A DNA stretch of 64,000 nucleotides from Chitinophagales bacterium (GTDB lineage: Bacteria; Bacteroidota; Bacteroidia; Chitinophagales; CAIODY01), in assembly GCA_947449695.1 (NCBI GenBank), contig CANFST010000007.1, positions 1 through 64,000 of the forward strand, read 5' to 3'. Below the pieces are notes generated by a model, which saw only the letters and a list, made by a program, of their open reading frames with translations, ran no database searches and had not been told where the DNA came from. A program made the translations under genes and the position numbers. Of this stretch, positions 16,690-23,692 are shown one piece after another; within the stretch, counting starts at the first letter, position 1; each line of letters starts with the position of its first letter.

Positions 16690-16888
16690 TCAAAACTGAT
16701 TTTAATGAACGAGATTTTTTCTTTCCTGCTTTCACCAAATTCAAATTGTTAACCGCTTCTTCCAGCTCATTCAGAAATTCTTCTTTCGCTGTTTTTTTTT
16801 CCGATTTCACTTTTACGAATTTAAAATTAGAAAGCAACTCTTTCACAAATTCGGCTTTGTTATCTTTTATATCAATTGTTAATTGCAT
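16679..16888 (-). CDS. Antitoxin of the RelE/ParE-type pair
   Basis: I start at 16888 (MQLTIDIKDNKAEFVKELL); the upstream codons to 16933 are less protein-like. The 69-residue acidic/helical protein has a beta-strand start (QLTIDIKDNKA), a helix (FVKELLSNFKFVKV) and a C-terminal segment rich in Lys/Ser that would bind the toxin. It looks like the small antitoxins that accompany this toxin family in Bacteroidota. Autoregulation by the pair is typical of the family but no operator is obvious here. Confidence 0.75.
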   Translation of the reverse strand: MQLTIDIKDNKAEFVKELLSNFKFVKVKSEKKTAKEEFLNELEEAVNNLNLVKAGKKKSRSLKSVLNEL

Positions 16889-16942
16889 GATTCTATTTTT
16901 TTTCAAAATTAGATTTACTTTTTCATTTATCATAAAAAACGG

Positions 16943-17125
16943 CTGCTACTAATACCGTGGCAGACTTTTTTTGTTCCAACGAGTTTGTAACTCGTTGTTT
17001 TTTATTTGACGATTTTACACGAGCGAAGCGAACTGATGAACGCCATAAAAAATAATTTTCTGTGAATAAATCGTCTGTTACCCATGCCGAGTTGCAAACT
17101 CGGGTGAACATCAAGGTTGACGGGT
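16943..17125. repeat. 183-bp repeat, copy 2
   Basis: This copy matches 13881-14063 at 181 of 183 positions, same orientation. It begins 54 bp upstream of the antitoxin start and ends inside the hairpin that closes the DUF3267 cassette-like unit (17120-17146). Its left hairpin lacks the outer AGT base pairs that make copy 1 a good terminator. A minus-strand frame crosses each copy, but its sequence is repetitive and not protein-like. Confidence 0.8.
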
Positions 17126-17155
17126 AGTTGTGCAACAGCCACCCGTGTTATGCGG
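17120..17155 (-). other. attC-like end of the DUF3267 unit
   Basis: Read on the minus strand, CCGCATAAC (17155-17147) is followed by the hairpin ACGGGT...ACCCGT (17146-17120). CCGCATAAC is the exact reverse complement of GTTATGCGG that opens the same unit at 17821-17813. Matching between a unit's first bases and the first arm of its own downstream hairpin is the rule for integron gene cassettes. The far arm expected next is missing because the 183-bp repeat takes over. Confidence 0.45.
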
Positions 17156-17165
17156 TCGTTTTTCT

Positions 17166-17789
17166 TTAACTTGTCTTTCCATAAAAATATGAAATCTTAT
17201 TTTCAATGTCGTCAAATGTAACAACTTGTTTTTCCCTATTGAATTCAAAGTAGCTTAGCAGTCCAAAGTCACCTGAGCACATTGCTGTGTGGGCAAGTAA
17301 AATACTAGAAATAGTCAATGTCCAATTGGTGTTTGCAATAAAAAGGAAAATTATAAGGGTAGTTGTGATTATAATAAATGGAGCTAGTGCAACTACTTCA
17401 AATTCTTTCTTATTTGCCACAAACTTATCTGCCAATGCCATAAAGTAAAATTTTTTCAGGTTAGCGTCATACGAAGTATTTGTTGCACCTCGAGATTTGT
17501 ATGCTAAAACGTGTATGTATTCGTGCAATGGAAGCAAGGCAAATGCAATTGCAAGTCCATAAGAGAAATGAGTAAAGCGGTCACCAAAACTATAATTTGG
17601 CAAGTTGTAACCTTGCACAAAGAAGTATCCAACAAGTCCAAAAACAATGAAGTTACTTAGGTAATAAAACACTGAATATTTTGTCCGCTTTTTCATATAA
17701 GTCCTTATGAATGGAACAAGTTCCTTATGTCCTAACTTGTCAAGGAGAACATAGCCGTTTTCTGTTAATTCGTCTGGTCTAATTTTCAT
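17166..17789 (-). CDS. DUF3267 membrane metalloprotease-like protein
   Basis: The 207-residue protein has about four hydrophobic segments. The motif HEYIHVLAYKSRGA (about 90-103) has the HExxH zinc-binding arrangement after the second helix, as in DUF3267, a family of predicted membrane zincins. A downstream acidic third ligand is not certain, so activity is unproven. The gene starts 23 bp inside the unit boundary at 17812 and ends 11 bp before the closing repeat, leaving little non-coding DNA, as in a gene cassette. Confidence 0.75.
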   Translation of the reverse strand: MKIRPDELTENGYVLLDKLGHKELVPFIRTYMKKRTKYSVFYYLSNFIVFGLVGYFFVQGYNLPNYSFGDRFTHFSYGLAIAFALLPLHEYIHVLAYKSRGATNTSYDANLKKFYFMALADKFVANKKEFEVVALAPFIIITTTLIIFLFIANTNWTLTISSILLAHTAMCSGDFGLLSYFEFNREKQVVTFDDIENKISYFYGKTS

Positions 17790-17811
17790 TTTTATTTTGT
17801 CGTTTTAAAAT

Positions 17812-18012
17812 GCCGCATAACGAGCAGGGCTTGGCGTTGTTGGGGCATTTATATTCGTCAGCCCGGAACCGAAGTTGATGATTGCAATATTGCTGATGTT
17901 TTATTCATTAGCCAAATTTATAACGTCAAGCTGGAACCGAAGTACAATAGCGAACAAAAAGTTGAGGATTTATTCGTCCTGCCCCAATAACGCCAAACCC
18001 AATGTTGGTAGC
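17812..18012 (-). other. attC-like inverted-repeat site between two cassette-like genes
   Basis: Read on the minus strand the order is GCTACCAAC, long left arm (18000-17980), a variable centre with two GGAACCGAAGT direct repeats, long right arm (17847-17827), then GTTATGCGGC. The two 21-base arms agree at 19 positions as inverted repeats. The outer boxes are not complementary to each other; each matches the far end of the gene unit it borders. This is the logic of an integron attC site joining two cassettes. The GTTRRRY core is only partly kept (GTTATGC). Confidence 0.55.
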
Positions 18013-18038
18013 AGTTTTTCGTCCACTGGCACTAAAAA

Positions 18039-18608
18039 CTACCATAATTTCCACCAAGGTTTTGTGTCCGTTGTTTTGCTGTCTCGTTCGCTAATTGTTT
18101 CAAGCATTTCTTTTATTCGTCTTTCTGCTTCTGTCTTTGTAATACCATTATAATAATCATGAACGAATGGATGGTCAAAGTCTTCATGTGGTACAATGTC
18201 TGGTCGATTATTTCCTGTCCTTGTAAAAACTGTTGTCGGAATACTGCCTCCACTAAAGTCATAGTCGGGTAAGTTGTTGCTTAACCAACCAAAATATTTT
18301 GTTTCGTGATTTTCGTTATTGAAATTGTCCGAATAGTCTTGGAAACTTTTGTCACTCAACGAAACCCAAAGTCCATATTCAAGGTCTTCGCAATGGTCAA
18401 TAACTTTTTGTGTCAAAGTGCAACGAATAAATCTGTCTGTCTGGTCTGAATGTGTAATAACGCAAAAGTCTGTGTCAAGCTTTCCGATATTTTTCTTGTC
18501 GTCCTCGGATAATGTGTCATAGTTCGTCGGGGATATATAAACTAATGCCGGCCATTCTTCGTGTTCTTTTCCACAACAGCTACAAGTATATTTAATGGTT
18601 TCTGTCAT
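18039..18608 (-). CDS. DUF2199 domain protein
   Basis: This 189-residue soluble protein opens with a zinc-finger-like YTCSCCGKEHEEWPALVY, followed by the DUF2199 core (FCVITHSDQTDRFIRCTL, LEYGLWVSLS, YFGWLSNNLPDY). The end is a low-complexity DSKTTDTKPWWKLW tail. DUF2199 has no established function. It is bounded by AAAATTGCTACCAAC upstream (18650-18664) and GTTGGTAGCAGTTTT downstream (18004-18018), so it forms the first of two cassette-like units. No operon partner. Confidence 0.8.
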   Translation of the reverse strand: MTETIKYTCSCCGKEHEEWPALVYISPTNYDTLSEDDKKNIGKLDTDFCVITHSDQTDRFIRCTLTQKVIDHCEDLEYGLWVSLSDKSFQDYSDNFNNENHETKYFGWLSNNLPDYDFSGGSIPTTVFTRTGNNRPDIVPHEDFDHPFVHDYYNGITKTEAERRIKEMLETISERDSKTTDTKPWWKLW

Positions 18609-18649
18609 TAGTTTTCTCTGTCAAATTTTGGAACGGAATGCGTCTTGAT

Positions 18650-18664
18650 AAAATTGCTACCAAC
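18650..18664 (-). other. Left boundary repeat of the DUF2199 unit
   Basis: On the minus strand this reads GTTGGTAGCAATTTT. It is an inverted copy (14 of 15 bases) of the motif at 18004-18018 on the other side of the DUF2199 gene. Upstream of it CCACAAGCC (minus strand, near 18720) pairs with GGCTTGCGG near 18690, which could be the hairpin of an adjacent site. Confidence 0.45.
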
Positions 18665-18768
18665 TTGCATATAGTGGCAACTCTATCACCGCAAGCCGTC
18701 CATTTTTGGTTGGCTTGTGGCAACTGAGTGTGTTTTTATTTGTTCGTAAAAATAGTTTTTTATATAAA

Positions 18769-18847
18769 AGTTCGTTGAACTTAGTCCATAAAGCTATAGG
18801 AAATATTTAATCGTCATACATTCCTGTAGGAAAAAGTTCAACGAACT
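18769..18847. repeat. Inverted repeat after the interrupted 19-kb gene
   Basis: AGTTCGTTGAACTT at 18769-18782 and AAGTTCAACGAACT at 18834-18847 are exact inverted copies, and each is also nearly palindromic. The spacer is 51 bp with no frame. It could be a terminator-like structure or a small palindromic element. Confidence 0.55.
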
Positions 18848-18883
18848 GGGCTTTTACTGCCCCCTGAAAACTGCTAACTGAAT

Positions 18884-19552
18884 TTATCCATTTATTGGGG
18901 CTGAAATCATATCGCTCCATGGGCCTGTACCATCGGTGCCTTCATAGCGAAACCAGTAATACACGGTTTTGCCAGCATCTGCGCCGTCAAAATGGTTCAC
19001 ATACTTGCTTTTGCTGGTGCTGCCTACAAAGGTCATTTCGCTTTGGCTAACGGGTGCAGGCCCACCTATTTTTTCCCAAATCTGTGTCGCTCTGGCACCT
19101 TCGGGCTTTGCTTTTTTGCCCGTAGTGCTGTTGCTGATATTAATAGTGTGTTCTAATCTTGCGCTGCTATCTATCTTGCCTTGAGGCTAATCAGTAGGTG
19201 TAGGCAATGGTGCATGATGCCCACCTGCTGGCGGTGCAATGCGCAATGTGTTTCTATCCTGCGTAGTTAAAACACTCTGCGGAATGTCATGATAGATATT
19301 GCGCAGGGCTGTTTGCATCGCTTCGTCAGCCTTGTTTTTGTTATCTACCATTGTTTTGGTTTTGGTGTCAGGGTTCTGACAAAATGGGTAGCTGTTGTTC
19401 CACGAAGTAAAAGCCGCCAATAAAGCATTTTTGTTAGGCGTTGAAACCAGCAATCGAGCTAAATTGGCTGCATTGGTTAAATACGGCACTGCGGCAATGT
19501 AATAATCATTGCGGTCAGCTTCAGCACTTGGAAATGGTCCGTTGTGTGGCAT
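18884..19552 (-). pseudogene. Uncharacterised two-part protein with C-terminal FnIII-like region, interrupted by TAG
   Basis: The frame from ATG 19552 runs 121 codons (helical part, ending PLPTPTD), meets TAG at 19189-19187, and continues in the same frame for 100 more codons to TAA at 18886-18884. The downstream part is clearly protein-like (KAKPEGARATQIWEKIGG, VYYWFRYEGTDGTGPWSDM). The 222-codon total and the order of motifs match the intact 225-residue protein at 47495-48172 (GKPDGVQ..., GPWSEMF...). So one base change, a readthrough codon or a sequencing error has split it. I do not recognise a function. Six 21-bp repeats lie 43 bp upstream. Confidence 0.75.
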
Positions 19553-19595
19553 AAAATTATTGTTTAAGGGTTAAGAAATTACGTGTAAAAGTGCA

Positions 19596-19721
19596 TTGGG
19601 CGGATGCCCACAACTTTTGGGCGGATGCCCACAACTTTTGGGCGCACGCCCACAATGATTGGGCGGATGCCCACAATCTCTGGGCGGCAGCCCCTAACGC
19701 TTGGGCAGCAGCCCAAACCAT
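19596..19721 (-). repeat. Array of six 21-bp tandem repeats, each a mini-hairpin
   Basis: Six units of exactly 21 bp run from 19596 to 19721. On the plus strand the type unit is TTGGGCGGATGCCCACAACT plus T. Units 1 and 2 are identical; others vary mostly in the last five bases and in the loop, while GGGC...GCCC is kept throughout. The array is upstream of the interrupted gene (start 19552). The rest of 19553-20006 is AT-rich with no gene. The frame through it spells an LWASAQK-like heptad, but its flanks are not protein-like. Confidence 0.9.
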
Positions 19722-20006
19722 GACTATAAAATGATAAAAAATATTTGTAATCGCCCAATAAGAGGAAATTGGTGCTTTATTTTTATTGCGAATGGCGAAT
19801 TGAATTATTGTAGTATGTTTAATTGTGAGAAAAAACATAAGTAGATAATTTGCACAGCAAATAAAAAAACAAATTTTTGGATAGCAAAATTTTTTTTTGC
19901 CGTAGGCAGAGTTTGTTATCTGCCAACTAAATTGGAATTGTTGGCGCACAAACACCTACAATGACTAATCTTTCTGCCTTATTTTTGCGCAATTTCTGAT
20001 AAAAAA

Positions 20007-20741
20007 ATGACGCAACAACAAATACCGCAATGGATGAGCCGAACCGAACTGGTGCTGGGCGAAGAAAAAATAATCAAACTGATGCAATCGCATGTGCTGG
20101 TGGCAGGGCTGGGCGGTGTAGGCGGCATCTGCGCCGAAGCCATAGCAAGGGCTGGTGTAGGCGAAATGACCATTGTAGATGCTGATGTGGTAGAAGCCAG
20201 CAACCGCAATAGGCAATTAGTAGCCTTGAACAGCACCGAAGGCAAATTGAAAACACAAATTTTAGCCGATAGGTTACTGGATATTAACCCCGATTTGAAA
20301 CTGCATGTAATAGATGCTTACATCAAAGAAGAAAAAACACAAGAAATATTAGATGCTGCTAAGTATCATTACGCCTGCGATTGCATCGATACTTTGAGCA
20401 GCAAGGTTTATTTCATTAAAAATTGTTTGGATAGAAAAATACCCTTAGTCAGCTCAATGGGCGCAGGCAGAAAAATTGACCCTACCCGAATTAAAATTGT
20501 TCCCATTGAAGAAACTTTTAAATGTCCGCTGGCTTTTGATGTGCGCAAGCGTTTGTATCGCTTAGGTGTAAATGGTGGCTTTGATGCGGTATTCAGCGAT
20601 GAATTAATCACCGATGATAAAATAACTATCAACCCCAAAGGCAGCAAAAAGCGCTCATTTATTGGCACAGTGAGTTATATGCCACCCATATTTGGTTTGT
20701 GTTGCGCCAGTGTAGTTATCCGAAATTTGAGCAACAAATAA
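20007..20741 (+). CDS. tcdA: tRNA threonylcarbamoyladenosine dehydratase
   Basis: TcdA is an E1-like enzyme that uses ATP to cyclise t6A37 of tRNA into ct6A in the cytoplasm. The 244-residue protein has the nucleotide-binding GLGGVGG (34-40), the following DADVVEASNRNRQ adenylation-domain signature, the ACDCIDTLSSKVYFI segment and the C-terminal KRSFIGTVSYMPPIFG. The family also includes MoeB/ThiF, but length, the early SRTELVLGE and the C-terminal motif point to TcdA. A terminator follows. Confidence 0.9.
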   Translation: MTQQQIPQWMSRTELVLGEEKIIKLMQSHVLVAGLGGVGGICAEAIARAGVGEMTIVDADVVEASNRNRQLVALNSTEGKLKTQILADRLLDINPDLKLHVIDAYIKEEKTQEILDAAKYHYACDCIDTLSSKVYFIKNCLDRKIPLVSSMGAGRKIDPTRIKIVPIEETFKCPLAFDVRKRLYRLGVNGGFDAVFSDELITDDKITINPKGSKKRSFIGTVSYMPPIFGLCCASVVIRNLSNK

Positions 20742-20750
20742 ACCCTAAAT

Positions 20751-20784
20751 AAAAAAGCCAACTACTTTCGTAATTGGCTTTTTT
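20751..20784. terminator. Bidirectional terminator between tcdA and the zinc-ribbon gene
   Basis: AAAAAAGCCAA pairs with TTGGCTTTTTT. The convergent genes end at 20741 (plus) and 20805 (minus), so one hairpin can serve both. Confidence 0.85.
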
Positions 20785-20804
20785 ATTTAATTTGATTCAG
20801 CGAC

Positions 20805-21545
20805 TTACATTCCTAATGCTTCATCTACTAATATTCTGCCGCAATGTTCGCAAGCAGTAATTTTGCGGTGTTGCTTAATTTCCATTTGTTTTTGAGGAGG
20901 AATACGATTGAAACAGCCGCCACATGCACCACGACGAATTGGCACCACTGCCAAACCGTTTCTGTAGTTTTTACGAATCTTATCGTAGCTCATCAATAAT
21001 CTTTCTTCAATATTTTCACGGTGATGCGTTGATTGATTCAACAAATCATTTTCTTCGGCTTCAGTTTCATCAATCAAATCAGTCAATTCAGTTTTTTTAG
21101 CTTTCAAAAACTTTTCTTTCTCTTTAATATGTTTTTGAGCAGCTTCCAAATTGCTTTGTTTCAATCTTAATTCTTCAGCAGCATCTTTAGCACGTTTTTC
21201 GTTCAATTGAGCTTCCAGTTTTTGCATTTCAATTTCTTTGCTCAATGCATCAAACTCACGATTGTTCTTCACATTATCTTGCTGCTTTTCATATTTTTTG
21301 GCAGCAGCTTCTGCTTCCTTTTTAGCCGCTTTGTGATTATTAATAACTTCTTCAGCTTTAGTCACTTCGCTTTCCAAATGCTGAATACGAACTTTTAATC
21401 CTTCCAATTCATCTTCCATATCTCTCACTTCCATTGGCAATTCGCCACGAAGTGTTTTGATTTCTGTAATTTTTGAATCAATTTTTTGCAATTGATACAA
21501 AGCTTTTAATTTTTGTTCAGTGCTTATTTCTTTTGTTGCAGCCAT
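20805..21545 (-). CDS. Coiled-coil protein with C-terminal zinc ribbon (CT398/DUF164-like)
   Basis: This 246-residue protein has a long antiparallel coiled coil (about 15-180, rich in Lys/Glu) and a C-terminal four-cysteine ribbon: CGGCFNRIPP then CEHCGRIL. The family is widespread and is thought to bind nucleic acid or to act as an adaptor; no reaction is established. It is directly downstream of the NIF3 gene with one base between, an arrangement seen in many Bacteroidota, suggesting a functional link. Confidence 0.85.
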   Translation of the reverse strand: MAATKEISTEQKLKALYQLQKIDSKITEIKTLRGELPMEVRDMEDELEGLKVRIQHLESEVTKAEEVINNHKAAKKEAEAAAKKYEKQQDNVKNNREFDALSKEIEMQKLEAQLNEKRAKDAAEELRLKQSNLEAAQKHIKEKEKFLKAKKTELTDLIDETEAEENDLLNQSTHHRENIEERLLMSYDKIRKNYRNGLAVVPIRRGACGGCFNRIPPQKQMEIKQHRKITACEHCGRILVDEALGM

Positions 21546-21546
21546 T

Positions 21547-22644
21547 TTATTGAAAATATTTTATTGGATTAGTGCTAATTTTAGTTTTAAGGAGCGCAAA
21601 GGTAGGATATTTTTTTGATAAAACTTCAAATAATAAGTCTATTGTAAATTGCTCACTTTCATAGTGCCCAACATCAGCAATCACTATATCATTTTCAGCA
21701 TCAAAAAACTCATGATATTTAAAATCGGCAGTAATAAAAAAATCGGCATTAGCCTGTTTGGCCTTGTTCAGTAAAAAACTCCCTGAGCCACCACAAACAG
21801 CCACTTTACGCACTCCCCTGCCTAACAGTGCGGTGTGACGAATGCAATCAGTTTTCATTTGCAACTTGACCAAATTCAGAAAATCTACCTCATTCATTTC
21901 TTCGCTCAATTCACCTACCATACCTGCACCAAATTGCGGATGTTTATTATCTAACAAATAAATATCGTAAGCCACTTCTTCATAAGGATGAGCACTCAAA
22001 AGAGCTGCGATTATTTTTCGTTCCAAATGCAACGGGAAAACAGTCTCAATTCTTATTTCATTTTCATGATGTATTTTGTTTTTCTCACCCACAAAAGGAT
22101 TTGTGTTTTCATTACCCCTGAAAGTGCCTACTCCTTCTACATTAAAACTGCATTCGTCGTAATTGCTAATAATACCGCAGCCTGCATCAAACAAAGCTTT
22201 TCGTACATCATCAGCATGCGCTTTTGGCACAAAAGTTACCAGCTTTTTCAACTGATCATTTTTAGAAGCCAATATTTTGCAATTTCGCAAACCCAGTTTT
22301 TCAGCTATTTTATTATTTACACCATCCATCACATTATCCAGATTAGTGTGGATAGCATAGATAGCAATATTATGCTGAATGGCTTTCATCACCACCCTTT
22401 CTACATAATTTTTTCCATTCAATTTTTTTAACCCTTTGAAAACAATAGGATGATGTGCTATGATTAAATCAACTTTTTGCTCAATGGCTTCATCAATAAT
22501 CTCCTCTGTTGAATCTAAGCAAATCAATGCTTTATGAATGGCAGAAGAAGGATTGCCAACTATCAAGCCTGCATTATCATAACTCTCCTGCAAGCTGCTC
22601 GGAGCTAAAGTTTCAAGATAATTTATTATTTCCGCTAAAATCAT
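21547..22644 (-). CDS. NIF3-like dinuclear metal-centre protein
   Basis: The 365-residue protein belongs to the NIF3/DUF34 family (YbgI/YqfO), hexameric ring proteins with two metals per subunit. Metal ligands are in AHHPIVFKGLK and IYAIHTNLDNV near the N-terminus and in ADVGHYESEQF near the C-terminus. A central insert domain of about 130 residues (VTFVPKAHADDVRKALF) is the PII-like insertion of the longer subfamily. The reaction is not settled; GTP cyclohydrolase-like activity has been proposed. Start and length are normal. Confidence 0.9.
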   Translation of the reverse strand: MILAEIINYLETLAPSSLQESYDNAGLIVGNPSSAIHKALICLDSTEEIIDEAIEQKVDLIIAHHPIVFKGLKKLNGKNYVERVVMKAIQHNIAIYAIHTNLDNVMDGVNNKIAEKLGLRNCKILASKNDQLKKLVTFVPKAHADDVRKALFDAGCGIISNYDECSFNVEGVGTFRGNENTNPFVGEKNKIHHENEIRIETVFPLHLERKIIAALLSAHPYEEVAYDIYLLDNKHPQFGAGMVGELSEEMNEVDFLNLVKLQMKTDCIRHTALLGRGVRKVAVCGGSGSFLLNKAKQANADFFITADFKYHEFFDAENDIVIADVGHYESEQFTIDLLFEVLSKKYPTFALLKTKISTNPIKYFQ

Positions 22645-22668
22645 TTCAATGTTTTTTTATAAAGAAAA

Positions 22669-22700
22669 ACGGCTCGTGAAAAATTAATTCCATGAGCCGC
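22669..22700 (-). terminator. Terminator after gldN
   Basis: On the minus strand CGGCTCATG pairs with CACGAGCCG and is followed by TTTTTC. It closes the gldKLMN operon 26 bp after the gldN stop. Confidence 0.75.
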
Positions 22701-22725
22701 TTAACAATTTTTTATTTGGTAAAAA

Positions 22726-23688
22726 TTAATAACTCCACAAATCGTGTTCGAAGTTAAAAATTTCAGTTTTAACTCTTTCACCTTCTAATAATGCATCAAT
22801 ACCATTGGCATAATCAGCAATACGTTCATCATTAACGTTAGAAACCTTAATGATGTAGCTACTGAAATAACGGAACTCCATAATATCCTCCCAAGTCATA
22901 CGCACTGCATCATTTTGGGTGTTATAAATTTCTTTACGAGCAAAAAACGGGCGAATATCTGGATAATAAATCCAATACATTGGCAATGGAAGTGAACCAC
23001 CACCAGAACTCATTTCATAAATAGGTGAAATACCCAAAATATGAACTTGCATGGTAGATGTTTCTTCATCAAAAAACCAATCTTCTTTTACACGAAACTG
23101 ATTTACTTTATTGAAATCTAATTCTCTAACTTTAGGAACATAACCAGTTACTTCCCCAGTGATAGGGTCTGTAACCGGAACAGTATCAACACCAGCACCA
23201 ATTGTTTTTATTTTTTCAATAGTCATTGGATTAATAAAATCTTCATCTTCAAATGCCTGAACTTCTCCTTTTAAAACAGAACTATGAATCAAATAAAAGA
23301 AAGTTTCATTAGGGAAGTGATATGGGTATTTGAATGGCAAATTCATTTTTTCACGAACATCAATTATTCGCCAAATACGTTTTTGCCAAAAGATATCAGC
23401 TTCGCGAACATAATCGTAAGGAATTATATTCTTTTCCTTAAAATTATTCCTTTCATAAACACCATTCAATCTTTTTGAGACTGGTTCTGGTTTTAATGCT
23501 CCACTTGCTTGAGCAGTTGATGAATCTTTGCCATTAGCATTATTGGTAGAGTCATCCATTAATAATTTAACAGAAGCACTTTGTTCAGCTCCAAAATCAA
23601 CTTTAGCAGATTGTGCTGCCATTAAATTTGCATTAATAAATAAAACACTAATGCAAAAAATACCGATTTTTAAAATTTGTTTGTTCAT
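22726..23688 (-). CDS. gldN: GldN, T9SS ring component
   Basis: GldN (PorN) is a periplasmic protein that, with the lipoprotein GldK, forms the ring under the outer membrane in the type IX secretion system. The 320-residue protein has a signal peptide (MNKQILKIGIFCISVLF...), then a linker and the GldN core (DIFWQKRIWRIIDVREKMN, LPMYWIYYPDIRPFFARKE, FSSYIIKVSNVNDERI). It ends the operon. The start is 4 bp downstream of the gldM stop. Confidence 0.93.
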   Translation of the reverse strand: MNKQILKIGIFCISVLFINANLMAAQSAKVDFGAEQSASVKLLMDDSTNNANGKDSSTAQASGALKPEPVSKRLNGVYERNNFKEKNIIPYDYVREADIFWQKRIWRIIDVREKMNLPFKYPYHFPNETFFYLIHSSVLKGEVQAFEDEDFINPMTIEKIKTIGAGVDTVPVTDPITGEVTGYVPKVRELDFNKVNQFRVKEDWFFDEETSTMQVHILGISPIYEMSSGGGSLPLPMYWIYYPDIRPFFARKEIYNTQNDAVRMTWEDIMEFRYFSSYIIKVSNVNDERIADYANGIDALLEGERVKTEIFNFEHDLWSY

Positions 23689-23692
23689 AACA

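Noticed and set aside
19596-19721. CRISPR array
   Set aside because: The units are contiguous 21-bp tandem repeats with no spacers, and no cas gene is in the window.
19557-19955. A 132-codon frame with heptad repeats of the LWASAQK type
   Set aside because: The heptads are simply the translation of the 21-bp DNA repeats; flanking codons are not protein-like, and the array at the second locus has stop codons in the corresponding frame.
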